DNA of 38,604 nucleotides, from positions 1-38,604 of the forward strand of contig CACZAH010000013.1 in the NCBI GenBank assembly GCA_902779035.1, read 5' to 3'. The translations under genes were made by a program, and so were the position numbers. The notes beneath the pieces are model-generated. The model was not told the origin of the DNA, ran no database searches, and saw nothing but the letters and a program-made list of their open reading frames with translations. The stretch is from an uncultured Erysipelotrichaceae bacterium (lineage in GTDB: Bacteria > Bacillota_I > Bacilli_A > RF39 > UBA660). Below are positions 7,493-15,693 of this stretch, piece by piece (positions within the stretch are counted from its first letter, which is position 1; each line of letters starts with the position of its first letter).

Positions 7493-8983
7493 TTATAAAC
7501 TTAACTGATAAGGACTTTGTTCCGTTCCTTCACCTGAATCTATTTTGATATTAGATACTAGATACAGACTTGGACGAACGCCATAAGAACCGTTCGAATT
7601 GTAGTAGTGGACATTGCCCAAAACGAACAGAGTGAACGCTTCATACGAGTCGCCCGAACCAGGCGACAAAAGCCTCTGGTAAGAATTACTATTAGTATTG
7701 TATATCCAGCCTTGTGTTGGTGTTCCTCCTTTATTAGTTTGACAACTATATCCATCTGTATAACAAGTATTATCTACTCCTAATGCATAGGTATATGTAT
7801 AATCACTTGGATACATTAACGCTATTTTTCCATTCCATGATATACTTCTTCCACTATATACTGTTGTTCCACGCTCCCAAGCATACATATCTGGTGTTGA
7901 TCCAAAATGTGTTGTTGAATCATATGCTCTTCCACCTAAATAATATTTAGTATCTGCAATCATACTCTTACTTGTAGCTTCTATTCCATTATAATAATCT
8001 CCATTTAAATATGTATTTAGTGTTGCAGTTGACCATTCATTTTCACCATTTGAATCCCATTTCATATCACTTGATAGTTTCCCATTTCTTACTATCTTTA
8101 TTCTTTGTTCTGTATTACCATTTCCATCTTCTACTGTAAACACACCAATAATTCTCCATAATTCATTGTTAAATGTTACATAGTTATTTGGATTAGATCC
8201 TATGTATCTATAATCAGTTAAAGCTCCAGTTTGTTCTGTTGCCGGATGTTCAAATGTATACATTTCAGAAGTATTTCCATCTGTATAATTTGTTACAGTT
8301 ACTGGATTTGCTTTTGCAAGTAAATCATTTACTGCACTAGGTGGTTCTACTATACTACCATAATGATAATATCCATCTTCATTATCACTTGTTACATCTA
8401 CATTGTTTACTTTACATTTAGTCATGTAAATAGTTCCATCATAGTTAACTGTAACTTCACATGCTACTGGTTTACCTTTGTAATCTATTGTTAAAGTTGT
8501 ATAATCTTCTACTGGATTACCATTTGTATTAAAGTATGCAACTGATGCAGTTTTTAGTGCTAATCCATACATATCTACATACTCTTCATTTGTTAAATCT
8601 CTCGTACCATAATGATACCATCCATCTTCAGTAGATGAATCTTTTACATCTATGTTATTTACTTTACACTCAGATAAGTATAATCCTCCATTTTCTTTCA
8701 TAGCCATTACATTACATACTACATTAGAACCACTATATTCTATTTGTAGATTTGGTAACTGTTCGTTTGTTGGAAATGTACCTGTATCTAGTAAATATGA
8801 TGCAATAGCTAACTCTACACTTCTTCCATATGCATCTACACTTCTTTTTCTCGCACTTATTTTAGCTTTTCTAATTATAGACATTACCAGTGGTGTTACG
8901 ATAAGTGCGATTATTGCCATAATTACAAGTACTGCAATTAATTCAATCAACGTAAAACCACGTTTTCTTCTAATCTTTATCAT
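7493..8983 (-). CDS. Prepilin-like protein with large C-terminal domain and GC-rich, possibly hypervariable end
   Basis: 496 residues. A type IV prepilin signal (RRKRG, then FTLIELIAVLVIMAIIALIV) is followed by a spacer with two similar CEVTV/CNVMA...KCKVNN segments (about 60-210). The C-terminal domain (about 245-496) begins near YVTFNNELWRIIGVF and ends with YGVRPSLYL, a module common in uncultured gut Firmicutes and similar in style to DUF6273 or C-type-lectin-like domains. Bases 7571-7680, coding for about residues 435-471, are near 51% GC against about one third around them. They use TCG, GGC, GTC, CAC and TAC codons that are rare elsewhere, as in the variable region of a diversity-generating retroelement target. 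A 31-base homopolymer and a conserved block lie upstream. The paralogue at 26784 shares the helix and spacer. Likely surface displayed. Confidence 0.8.
   Translation of the reverse strand: MIKIRRKRGFTLIELIAVLVIMAIIALIVTPLVMSIIRKAKISARKRSVDAYGRSVELAIASYLLDTGTFPTNEQLPNLQIEYSGSNVVCNVMAMKENGGLYLSECKVNNIDVKDSSTEDGWYHYGTRDLTNEEYVDMYGLALKTASVAYFNTNGNPVEDYTTLTIDYKGKPVACEVTVNYDGTIYMTKCKVNNVDVTSDNEDGYYHYGSIVEPPSAVNDLLAKANPVTVTNYTDGNTSEMYTFEHPATEQTGALTDYRYIGSNPNNYVTFNNELWRIIGVFTVEDGNGNTEQRIKIVRNGKLSSDMKWDSNGENEWSTATLNTYLNGDYYNGIEATSKSMIADTKYYLGGRAYDSTTHFGSTPDMYAWERGTTVYSGRSISWNGKIALMYPSDYTYTYALGVDNTCYTDGYSCQTNKGGTPTQGWIYNTNSNSYQRLLSPGSGDSYEAFTLFVLGNVHYYNSNGSYGVRPSLYLVSNIKIDSGEGTEQSPYQLSL
7555..7690 (-). 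other. GC-rich candidate variable region at the 3' end of the prepilin-like gene
   Basis: The stretch coding from about SYQRLLSP to GVRPSLYL has a sharp GC rise (56 of 110 bases at 7571-7680). Many codons have the form NNC/NNT (GGC, GAC, TAT, GTT, GTC, CAC, TAC, AAT, AAC) beside constant TCG, GCG and TTC codons. That pattern is expected when AAY codons of a template are mutated at adenines. No matching template repeat or reverse transcriptase is in the window. Confidence 0.45.
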
Positions 8984-9070
8984 TTCTTCACTACCTTTCT
9001 AAATTTATTAGAACACAGATTAGTCGCAATGTACACTATTAGTGTGTACGGAATTTTAGTATATATTCAC

Positions 9071-9141
<71 letters not shown>

Positions 9142-9202
9142 ACATTTATTGAAATTTTTACATTTATTTTACACTACATTATTTATTACCTAACCAAATT
9201 TC

Positions 9203-9233
9203 AAAAAATCTAGCACTTAAATAGTGCTAGATT
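9203..9233 (-). terminator. Rho-independent terminator of the ireB-trmR operon
   Basis: A perfect 10-bp stem AATCTAGCAC/GTGCTAGATT (9207-9216 with 9224-9233) with a 7-nt loop, followed on the minus strand by TTTTTT. It overlaps the stop of the O-methyltransferase gene. Confidence 0.85.
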
Positions 9234-9825
9234 ATATAAAACTAGACTTCTTTCTTGTAATACTTATTCCATCTCCAATGGAGATAAACTCTGTATCGAA
9301 TTCTTCATTATTTTTTAAGAAATCTATATAATTTTGTATTTTTTTTACTAATTGTTTTGTATTTCTACTACAATTAGTACTATCTTTAACTAATCCATGA
9401 AAACTTAGATTATCAGTAATAATAACTCCATTATCATTTAAGTTATGTTTGAACTTTTCAAAGAATTTAATATACTGTGATTTAGCTGCATCTATAAATA
9501 TTAAATCATATTTATCATTTAGTTCAACATCTAAAGCATCAGAATATATTACATTGATTCGATTATCTAGATTAAATGCTTTAATATTTTTAATTGCTTC
9601 ATTATACATATTACTATCACGTTCTATAGTAGTTACTTTAATATCATTATTAACTTGTGCCATTCTAATACTAGAATAACCTATTGCAGTACCTATTTCT
9701 AAGATATTTTTTATATTATTATTTTTAATATATTCAAGTAAAAACTCTATTCCGTCTTTTAACATGATTGGAACATGAAAAACTCTAGCATATTCTTCTA
9801 AATCACTTATTCGTATGTGTACCAT
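9232..9825 (-). CDS. trmR: O-methyltransferase, TrmR (YrrM) type
   Basis: 197 residues, the usual size for this class I SAM-dependent family. The SAM-binding loop ILEIGTAIGYSS is at 41-52, with the acidic residue after the next strand (VTTIERD), YSDALD, and the metal/substrate region LIFIDAAKSQY. In B. subtilis TrmR (YrrM) methylates 5-hydroxyuridine at the wobble position of tRNAs, and its gene follows mltG (yrrL) exactly as here, so context supports this member over other O-methyltransferases. The ATG at 9825 overlaps the mltG stop by 19 nt and follows GAGGCGG. It is the last gene of the operon, closed by the terminator at 9203. Confidence 0.85.
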   Translation of the reverse strand: MVHIRISDLEEYARVFHVPIMLKDGIEFLLEYIKNNNIKNILEIGTAIGYSSIRMAQVNNDIKVTTIERDSNMYNEAIKNIKAFNLDNRINVIYSDALDVELNDKYDLIFIDAAKSQYIKFFEKFKHNLNDNGVIITDNLSFHGLVKDSTNCSRNTKQLVKKIQNYIDFLKNNEEFDTEFISIGDGISITRKKSSFI

Positions 9826-10883
9826 AAACCCGCCTCGATTAATTCATTACGTTTTGCGATATGTTCTTTATCTGTCTTTGTAAAGTATGTTTGTCCATTC
9901 TTATCTGCAACAAAGAAATAATAATCTGATTCTGTTGGGTGTATTACTGCATCAATGCTATCAATACTTGGATTACATATTGGACCTATTGGTAATTTAC
10001 CAGCCATAGATGGAACTCTAGTATTATAAGGATTAGCATCATTTAACTCTATTGTAGTAAGATCACGCTCACTAAGTGCAACTCCTGCTCCATAATATGC
10101 CGTAACATCACTACCTAAGTTCCAATTATTATTAAGTCTATTATAAAATACTCCAGCAATTCCTTTTCTATCAGAGCCCTCAGTACCTTCAAGTTCAACA
10201 ATAGATGCAAGTGTTAGTAACTGATGAGGTGTATATTTACTAGATTCAATATCTTTCTTATACTTAGATAAGTTCTTATCCATTTCATCTAACATAACTT
10301 TAAATATTTCCTTTACTTTTAAATCTTTTCTAAAGTTATATGTATTAGGTGCGAGATATCCTTCAAGTGAATAGTATATATCATCACTTAGTATCTCATC
10401 CCCAATAAACCAATACTTTTTAACTAAAGATTGTAAGTAGTCTTTATCCTTTAATACCTCTTTAACATCATCCTCACTATTATCAGTATTCTTAACAATC
10501 TCATCAATTATATAACGCATATCTTTACCCTCTTTAAAGGTAACAGATACACCATTTAAATCATGTTTAATATCTCCTGATAATGCTTCTACTATTTTTT
10601 TAACTCCCATATTTTTATTAAGTTGGTATACACCAGCTTTAATATTTCTAGGTTTATGTAGTTTAAGATATAACTTATAACTGAAGCCTGACTTAATAAG
10701 TTTCTTCTTTACTAAATCATTAGTTACTGTATAAAAGTTACTTCCTTCTTTAACAGAAAAATTAACATTCTCACTTTTATTACTAACAGGTCCTAATGAT
10801 ACATGATAATAAACTACCCAAATACCTAAAAAAGAAATAACAAATGTAATAACACTAGTTATAATAAAAAGAAAACGTTTCAT
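9807..10883 (-). CDS. mltG: Endolytic murein transglycosylase MltG
   Basis: 358 residues: a short cytoplasmic start, one membrane helix (about 5-28), a LysM-like/YceG N-domain and the catalytic domain. Family landmarks are LEGYLAPNTY (173-182), LASIVELEG with the catalytic Glu at about 230, RLNNNWNLGSDVT, and LPIGPICNP near the end. MltG cuts nascent glycan strands at the outer face of the membrane and sets their length. It sits between the yrzB-like gene and trmR, the same order as yrzB-yrrL-yrrM in B. subtilis. Confidence 0.92.
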   Translation of the reverse strand: MKRFLFIITSVITFVISFLGIWVVYYHVSLGPVSNKSENVNFSVKEGSNFYTVTNDLVKKKLIKSGFSYKLYLKLHKPRNIKAGVYQLNKNMGVKKIVEALSGDIKHDLNGVSVTFKEGKDMRYIIDEIVKNTDNSEDDVKEVLKDKDYLQSLVKKYWFIGDEILSDDIYYSLEGYLAPNTYNFRKDLKVKEIFKVMLDEMDKNLSKYKKDIESSKYTPHQLLTLASIVELEGTEGSDRKGIAGVFYNRLNNNWNLGSDVTAYYGAGVALSERDLTTIELNDANPYNTRVPSMAGKLPIGPICNPSIDSIDAVIHPTESDYYFFVADKNGQTYFTKTDKEHIAKRNELIEAGLWYTYE

Positions 10884-10894
10884 AATTATTAATA

Positions 10895-11185
10895 CTATTT
10901 ATTACCTTCATTATTTGCTTCAGATTGAATTTCTTCTAATATAGTTTCAATTATCTTCCATTCTTTATCAGTTTCAATAGGTAATAATTTAGTCTCTGCT
11001 TCATTTGGATTATAAATAGATGCATATACTTTAGTATTACCTTCTTCATCAGTTGTATTATCAGTATAAACTATATAATTCTTCTTAGTTTCCTCTGATT
11101 CAAATGTAAATAATACCTCACATTCTACTTCTTTTCCCTCATCATTCATTACCTTAAAAGTCATTACTTCTTCACTATTTTGCAT
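10895..11185 (-). CDS. yrzB: DUF1292 family protein (YrzB-like)
   Basis: 96 residues from the ATG at 11185, which has AAAGGTGAG five bases upstream; a GTG nine bases further out is less likely. The sequence is acidic and fits DUF1292: VMNDEGKEVECEVLFTF, then NYIVYTDNTTDEEGNTKVYASIYNP. Function is unknown. Its start overlaps the ruvX stop, so translation is coupled. The order ruvX-yrzB-mltG is conserved with B. subtilis, which supports the call. Confidence 0.88.
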   Translation of the reverse strand: MQNSEEVMTFKVMNDEGKEVECEVLFTFESEETKKNYIVYTDNTTDEEGNTKVYASIYNPNEAETKLLPIETDKEWKIIETILEEIQSEANNEGNK

Positions 11186-11609
11186 ATTTCTCACCTTTCC
11201 TATCTAAATACGTTTGTAAAATAATGGTTGCAGCTAGTGCATCAATTCTCTTTTTACGCTTTTTACGTGACAGATTACCTTCTAACATATAGTTTGTAGC
11301 TTCTACTGTAGTTAGTCTTTCATCTTGCATAATAACGTTAATATTAAACCAAGCTTCTAGCGCACTTTTGTATTCTAATGTTGCTTCTGCTCTAAAGCCA
11401 ATACTATTATTCATATTCTTAGGTAATCCTAAAACAATATCAGTAATGTTATATTCTTTAATAATACTTTCTAACTCATCTTTAGTATAGTTATAGTCCT
11501 CACTATCAAATCTTATAATAGTTAGACTACTTGCAATAGTATTAGTTAAATCACTAACAGCTACTCCTAATGTTTTAGTACCTAAATCAAGTCCTAAATA
11601 CCTTTTCAT
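11175..11609 (-). CDS. ruvX: Holliday junction resolvase-like RuvX/YqgF
   Basis: 144 residues, the typical length. The RNase H-like fold starts with YLGLDLGTKTLGVAVSD, has DIVLGLPKNMN in the middle, and the acidic DERLTT and DALAATIILQTYLD motifs near the end carry further catalytic-site residues. The family takes part in RNA processing (16S pre-rRNA 5' end) and is related to Holliday junction resolvases. The ATG overlaps the ireB stop by 4 nt (ATGA). Known in B. subtilis as yrrK, in the same order. Confidence 0.93.
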   Translation of the reverse strand: MKRYLGLDLGTKTLGVAVSDLTNTIASSLTIIRFDSEDYNYTKDELESIIKEYNITDIVLGLPKNMNNSIGFRAEATLEYKSALEAWFNINVIMQDERLTTVEATNYMLEGNLSRKKRKKRIDALAATIILQTYLDRKGEKYAK

Positions 11610-11848
11610 CTGTTTAAATATTTCTTAACAAGTACTTCTAGTATCTCAGATCTTTCGAACTTAGTAAGCTTATTTCTGGCTTCTTTATGACTAGAGATAT
11701 ACCCTGGATCTCCACTCATTAAATAACCAACAATCTGATTAATTGAATTATAGCCACGTTCATCAAGTATGTCGGCAACCTCTTTAATTGTAGTTGCTAT
11801 AAGTTCACTTTGAAACTCATTTGCGTCATAAATTTTTGTCTGATCCAT
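11606..11848 (-). CDS. ireB: IreB family regulatory phosphoprotein
   Basis: 80 residues, matching IreB/YrzL in length and sequence (ATTIKEVADILDERGYNS, NQIVGYLMSGDPGYISSH, ARNKL). In Enterococcus IreB is a small cytoplasmic protein phosphorylated by the Ser/Thr kinase IreK and acts in cell-envelope stress tolerance. Thr residues near the N-terminus (ATT) match the usual phosphorylation area. It is the first gene of the five-gene operon. GGAGGGG precedes the ATG, and a strong promoter lies at 11876-11904. Confidence 0.92.
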   Translation of the reverse strand: MDQTKIYDANEFQSELIATTIKEVADILDERGYNSINQIVGYLMSGDPGYISSHKEARNKLTKFERSEILEVLVKKYLNR

Positions 11849-11875
11849 TTTATCCCCTCCTATGAATACAATTTA

Positions 11876-11904
11876 ATTTTAACATATATGACAATTTTTG
11901 TAAA
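11876..11904 (-). promoter_or_regulatory. Promoter of the ireB-ruvX-yrzB-mltG-trmR operon
   Basis: On the minus strand TTTACA (11904-11899), 17 bases, then TAAAAT (11881-11876) with an upstream TGT. A start about 20-25 bases before the ireB ATG fits the strong GGAGGGG ribosome site. Confidence 0.7.
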
Positions 11905-11967
11905 TACATTATTTTCAATTATATAATATGATGTTTAGTGAGTATTGAGTTTGTATTCGCACAAATC

Positions 11968-11996
11968 TTTACTTTTATAAATTTATATATTATAAT
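11968..11996 (+). promoter_or_regulatory. Promoter of the gene at 12016
   Basis: TTTACT, a 17-bp spacer and TATAAT at 11991-11996, followed by AGGAGG at 12005-12010 and ATG at 12016. Its position rules out the upstream in-frame start at 11938. Confidence 0.65.
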
Positions 11997-12015
11997 GAAA
12001 TTGCAGGAGGTAATT

Positions 12016-12801
12016 ATGGAAAATATTGATTGGAATGCTTATTTTAAAGGGGATAACAAGGATTATGATACTAAATATTTACGTACAATATTAGAAAGTC
12101 TTTTAGATAATTCAATTGAAGATATTAGAAAAAACGTTAATAATTGCGATATCAAAGTAACTGAAGAGAAAATTAAAGAGTATCTAAATAGTAAATTAGA
12201 AGAAGAAAATCCAGAATTAAAGAAAAGAAGAGAAACTTCTAAAAAAAGAAATTGGATTAATTTATCAGAATGTACGCAGAAAGATATTGAAGAATCATCT
12301 CAAAACTTTATGGATGAACTAGATATGGTAAGATATACATATGAACCTTATACATTTTTTTATTACAGTCACTATATTATGATATTAAAAAGTAAAATTA
12401 ATAAATTACTATATGTGATTGATGGAATATCTAGTAATAATGCATCTAAAATTGAAGAAGAGCTTAATAATCTTGATATTAATATAATAGATAATAAGAT
12501 ACTTAAATCTGATATTATAAGATTAATTATACCAACTATATATAATATTGAGACTCTTAAAAGTAAAACAAATGAAGCAAACAACTTAGATACATATTTG
12601 ACAAATAAACTATCTAAACATTATTTACTTAAAAGAGATATTTCTGAATATGAAATATATCCAAGTAAAAGTATTATAATGAATAATTTAGAATATGAGG
12701 GTATTCCTGGATATGTTAAATTAACTGAAAAGCAGAAAAAGAAACTTTTGGAAGAAAGAAGAAAGAATATTAAATATATAGCAAGTTTACAACTAGATTA
12801 A
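12016..12801 (+). CDS. Hypothetical charged cytoplasmic protein
   Basis: 261 residues, not recognised. AGGAGG with 5-nt spacing to the ATG at 12016 and a promoter just upstream fix the start. It has no signal peptide or clear membrane segment. It is Lys/Glu/Asn-rich with predicted helices, a Tyr/Phe-rich patch (YTYEPYTFFYYSHYIMI) about 110-130, and a basic C-terminus (TEKQKKKLLEERRKN). It is a single-gene unit ending in a hairpin terminator, between ireB and gpr, both read in the opposite direction. No function can be given. Confidence 0.75.
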   Translation: MENIDWNAYFKGDNKDYDTKYLRTILESLLDNSIEDIRKNVNNCDIKVTEEKIKEYLNSKLEEENPELKKRRETSKKRNWINLSECTQKDIEESSQNFMDELDMVRYTYEPYTFFYYSHYIMILKSKINKLLYVIDGISSNNASKIEEELNNLDINIIDNKILKSDIIRLIIPTIYNIETLKSKTNEANNLDTYLTNKLSKHYLLKRDISEYEIYPSKSIIMNNLEYEGIPGYVKLTEKQKKKLLEERRKNIKYIASLQLD

Positions 12802-12831
12802 GATTATGAGTATTACTTATAATCTTTTTTA
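12801..12831 (+). terminator. Terminator of the gene at 12016
   Basis: AGATTAT (12801-12807) pairs with ATAATCT (12819-12825) and is followed by a T run. It lies between the converging stops of this gene and gpr. Confidence 0.7.
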
Positions 12832-13845
12832 TATATCATGAAGTGTCTCATTTACTGAACAAGAGATAAGTGTAGATAGTCTGTCTATTACAAAGTCTAT
12901 CTCTTTTGGTGTAACCATTAAGTTATATCCGATAGGATTTAATACTTCATTAATAAGTATTTTAACCTCATCACTATTAAGTTTACCAATAAGGCCAAAT
13001 AAATCTTCTTTATCTTTAGTATTAATAACTATATTCTTATTTAGATAATTTACATTATTAAATGTTAGTTTACTCTTAGGATTCTTACTATACTCTTTAT
13101 TAAATGCATAATGTTTATACATATAATTAATAGTATCTGCAACTATTACAGAAGCATCAACTACAGTAGGAACACCTATAGCTATAACAGGTATTCCAAT
13201 AGTAGACTTACTTATCTCTTTTCTAGCATTACCTATCCCACTACCTGGATGTATTCCTGTATCAGTCATTTGTATAGTTTTATTTACTCTATCAATAGAT
13301 CCACTAGCAAGGGCATCTACGGCAATTATAAAATTAGGTTTTATCTTTTTTACAATAGATTCTACTATATCGCTAGTTTCAATACCAGTATTAGCTGATA
13401 CTCCAGGTGAGATTACTGATACTACACGGTACTTACTATCTAAATCTCCTAAATCATAGATATGCTTTGTTACTATTATATCTTTAGATACCTTAGGTCC
13501 TAGACTATCTGGTGTAGATTTAGCATTTCCAAGTCCAATAAAAAGACAAGTATCACTATCTTTTATATTCATTTTACACATTAAACTATTAAGTTCCAAC
13601 TTTACTACATTTTTAACTTTATTATAATTAGTAGTATCTGTTACATCATCAAACTCAATAGTTATATAGCTACCTTCCTTCTTATTTAGACTATTCTTCT
13701 TCTCTAATTTAACATCAGTAATACTTACTCCATCTACATTTCTAATTACTTGTTTTACTCCATCTAGACTACTTATTTTATCAATTACATCAATAGCTAA
13801 GTCAGTATGAATATCAATATTACTTAAATTTATTTCATGTTTCAT
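12829..13845 (-). CDS. gpr: Germination protease GPR
   Basis: 338 residues. GPR degrades the small acid-soluble proteins that coat spore DNA, early in germination, and is stored as a zymogen. The propeptide cleavage context HTDLAID is at residues 13-19, so processing is expected after Asp15. The two essential acidic residues sit in TPDSLGP (D113) and IAVDALAS (D177), followed by TDTGIHPGSGIGNARKEI and GVPTVVDA. Its presence is strong evidence that the organism makes endospores. It is divergent from rpsT, as in B. subtilis. GGTGAT precedes the ATG. No SASP gene is in the window. Confidence 0.95.
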   Translation of the reverse strand: MKHEINLSNIDIHTDLAIDVIDKISSLDGVKQVIRNVDGVSITDVKLEKKNSLNKKEGSYITIEFDDVTDTTNYNKVKNVVKLELNSLMCKMNIKDSDTCLFIGLGNAKSTPDSLGPKVSKDIIVTKHIYDLGDLDSKYRVVSVISPGVSANTGIETSDIVESIVKKIKPNFIIAVDALASGSIDRVNKTIQMTDTGIHPGSGIGNARKEISKSTIGIPVIAIGVPTVVDASVIVADTINYMYKHYAFNKEYSKNPKSKLTFNNVNYLNKNIVINTKDKEDLFGLIGKLNSDEVKILINEVLNPIGYNLMVTPKEIDFVIDRLSTLISCSVNETLHDI

Positions 13846-13886
13846 TATATCACCAATAATATTTTTAACAATTTTTGTAATTTTAT

Positions 13887-13915
13887 TTGATTTTTATTAG
13901 GATATTTGCTAAAAT
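13887..13915 (+). promoter_or_regulatory. rpsT promoter
   Basis: TTGATT (13887-13892), a 17-bp spacer and TAAAAT (13910-13915), about 26 bases before the AAGGAGG-ATG of rpsT. Confidence 0.7.
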
Positions 13916-13941
13916 ATGTTTATGTGCGAAAGGAGGATAAT

Positions 13942-14205
13942 ATGCCAAATTTAAAGAATGCTAAAAAGAAGGTTTTAGTTATTAAGAAAAAAGAAGAAGA
14001 AAATAATAAATTCGCAGCTACTATGAAAAATTCTATTAAAAAAGTAGACCGTGCAGTTGCATCTAAAGATAAAGAAAACGCTGAAGGTGCATTAAAGGTT
14101 GCAATTAAGGCTATTGATAAAGCTACATCTAAAGGAGCTACTAAAAAGAATACTGCTGCAAGAGCTAAATCAAGATTAACTAAGAAAGTTAATTCTATGG
14201 AATAA
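13942..14205 (+). CDS. rpsT: 30S ribosomal protein S20
   Basis: 87 residues from the ATG at 13942, which has AAGGAGGATAAT upstream; the 12 codons before it, back to 13906, overlap the -10 region and are not translated. The protein is Lys/Ala-rich and begins MPNLKNAKKKV with NNKFAATMKNSIKKVDRAV and the C-terminal NTAARAKSRLTKKVN, all typical of S20, which binds 16S rRNA early in 30S assembly. Single-gene unit with its own promoter and terminator, divergent from gpr. Confidence 0.96.
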   Translation: MPNLKNAKKKVLVIKKKEEENNKFAATMKNSIKKVDRAVASKDKENAEGALKVAIKAIDKATSKGATKKNTAARAKSRLTKKVNSME

Positions 14206-14208
14206 AAT

Positions 14209-14247
14209 ATGAAGTATTTTTTAGAGTAATTTACTTCATTTTTTTTT
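14209..14247 (+). terminator. rpsT terminator
   Basis: ATGAAGTA (14209-14216) pairs with TACTTCAT (14232-14239), followed by nine T. Confidence 0.75.
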
Positions 14248-14254
14248 ACTTTTC

Positions 14255-14263
14255 TGATATAAT
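14255..14263 (+). promoter_or_regulatory. Extended -10 promoter of the transglutaminase-like gene
   Basis: TGATATAAT at 14255-14263 is an extended -10, 17 bases before the ATG, directly after the rpsT terminator. The ribosome site AGGTGAT follows. No clear -35. Confidence 0.5.
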
Positions 14264-14279
14264 TTTACTAGGTGATTAA

Positions 14280-15188
14280 ATGAAAAGGATTATTTCATAT
14301 TTAATTATGATTTTAGTTATTGCTTTAGTATTTATATATAGAGAAGATATAACTAATTATGTAACTAATAATATTATTAAGCAAGAAAAAGTAGAAGATT
14401 TAAAATATAATGATTATGCTAAAAAAAAGGATTATAAATTTGTAGCTATATCAAGTGATTTGAAAATTCATAAAAAAGATGATATTAAAAGCATCTTTTA
14501 TACAGTACTTGATAGTGGCACTGATGAGTATAATATATATTGTGATACTAAGTATAAAACATGTACTAAGGATGTTGAAGAATTTTTTAATGACAAAGAT
14601 ACTTTATCTGAGATAAATAACTTTGTTCATCCTTATAACTCTTTTAAAAATATAAAGATAAGTGTTACTAACTATGGTAAGATTACTTTAACTATTACTC
14701 ATATATATAATAATGATGAGATAAGCATTGTTAATGACGAGATAGATAAGTTTATAAAAGAGAATATTAATGATACTATGAATAATAATGAAAAAATAAA
14801 ACTATTTCATGATTTTATAGTTAATAATACTAAGTTTGATACTGAGATTGAAAATAGTAGTGATAGATTAAACTCTACTTCATATACTGCCTATGGACTA
14901 CTTATTAATCATAAAGCTATATGTGGTGGTTATACTGATACTATGGCTATATACTTAGATAAATTAAATATACCAAATATTCGAGTATCAACTACTGAGC
15001 ATGTATGGAATTTAGTAAATATTGATAATTCTTGGTTAAACTTAGATGTTACCTGGGATGATCCAGTTACTTCAAATGGAACAGATATGCTTATGTATGA
15101 TTATTATTTAATTGATACTAATACACTTCTATCTAAAGATACTACCCAGCATAATTTTAATAAAGATATATATTTAGAAGCAAATTAA
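14280..15188 (+). CDS. Membrane-anchored transglutaminase-like protein
   Basis: 302 residues. An N-terminal membrane anchor (about 4-20) is followed by an extracytoplasmic part. Residues about 170-270 form a transglutaminase/protease-like core with the catalytic triad visible: Cys in AICGGYTD (C215), His in EHVWNLV (H241) and Asp in NLDVTWDD (D256). Such domains cleave or crosslink peptides or wall components; many bacterial ones are of unknown substrate. The arrangement resembles the lipoprotein or membrane-bound members found in spore-forming Firmicutes. Its stop is next to a bidirectional hairpin shared with rbfA. Confidence 0.8.
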   Translation: MKRIISYLIMILVIALVFIYREDITNYVTNNIIKQEKVEDLKYNDYAKKKDYKFVAISSDLKIHKKDDIKSIFYTVLDSGTDEYNIYCDTKYKTCTKDVEEFFNDKDTLSEINNFVHPYNSFKNIKISVTNYGKITLTITHIYNNDEISIVNDEIDKFIKENINDTMNNNEKIKLFHDFIVNNTKFDTEIENSSDRLNSTSYTAYGLLINHKAICGGYTDTMAIYLDKLNIPNIRVSTTEHVWNLVNIDNSWLNLDVTWDDPVTSNGTDMLMYDYYLIDTNTLLSKDTTQHNFNKDIYLEAN

Positions 15189-15210
15189 AACGGCTACTCG
15201 CCGTCTTTTT
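15186..15210. terminator. Bidirectional terminator between the transglutaminase-like gene and rbfA
   Basis: ACGGC-TACTC-GCCGT (15190-15204) with A-rich left and T-rich right flanks can end transcription from both sides; it overlaps the rbfA stop. Confidence 0.75.
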
Positions 15211-15541
15211 CATGCATTTCTTTTATTTTATTTTCAATATCCATACCGTATTCTATAGAATCATCATAAATAAACTCTAACTTTGGCATATGTCTAATAT
15301 CTATTCTATCAAATAATTTAGTTCTAATAAAGCCACTTGCTTGATTTAAAGCTTTTAGTGTATCATCTTTCTTACTATCATCAAGAACAGTAAAATATAC
15401 TTTAGCATAACTTAAATCATTTGTAACTTTTACTGCAGTAATAGTTACAAACTTAATATGTTGATTCTTTACTTCAAATTCTAATACATTACTTATTTCT
15501 CTTACAAACGCATGATTAATTTTATTTATTTTATTATTCAT
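15194..15541 (-). CDS. rbfA: Ribosome-binding factor A
   Basis: 115 residues, the normal length. The KH-like fold has the expected pattern: an INHAFVREISNVL start, VTITAVKVTNDLSYAKVYFTVL in the middle, and FIRTKLFDRIDIRHMPKLEFIYDDS near the end. RbfA helps 30S maturation by acting on the 5' region of 16S rRNA. In Bacilli it usually follows infB; here it is a lone gene. Confidence 0.94.
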   Translation of the reverse strand: MNNKINKINHAFVREISNVLEFEVKNQHIKFVTITAVKVTNDLSYAKVYFTVLDDSKKDDTLKALNQASGFIRTKLFDRIDIRHMPKLEFIYDDSIEYGMDIENKIKEMHEKDGE

Positions 15542-15582
15542 AATAACCTTCTTTCTAAATCCATTATATCAGTATTAAGAAA

Positions 15583-15602
15583 AAAAGTCCATTGGGACTT
15601 AA
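15583..15602 (-). terminator. Terminator of the gene at 15694
   Basis: AAGTCC-CAAT-GGACTT on the minus strand (about 15587-15602) followed by a T run. Confidence 0.7.
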
Positions 15603-15607
15603 GTAAG

Positions 15608-15638
15608 GAGTGTGTTAGATGTTATCTCTAACACACTC
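15608..15638. repeat. 12-bp perfect stem-loop
   Basis: GAGTGTGTTAGA (15608-15619) and TCTAACACACTC (15627-15638) are exact reverse complements with a 7-nt loop. It lies in the untranslated 3' region of the gene at 15694, just before the terminator. There is no T tract of its own, so it may protect the mRNA end or act as DNA. Confidence 0.7.
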
Positions 15639-15693
15639 AGTATAATAAAGATATGTGTTAATAAAATGATATAAACGTGTAATAATTGTGAAA

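Noticed and set aside
7558-7755. Second minus-strand frame at the end of the prepilin-like gene
   Set aside because: It overlaps the GC-rich 3' end in another frame, which lacks stops because of its composition; no ribosome site.
11938-12015. N-terminal extension of the gene at 12016
   Set aside because: The promoter at 11968-11996 and AGGAGG at 12005 place the start at 12016; the extension lies upstream of the transcript start.
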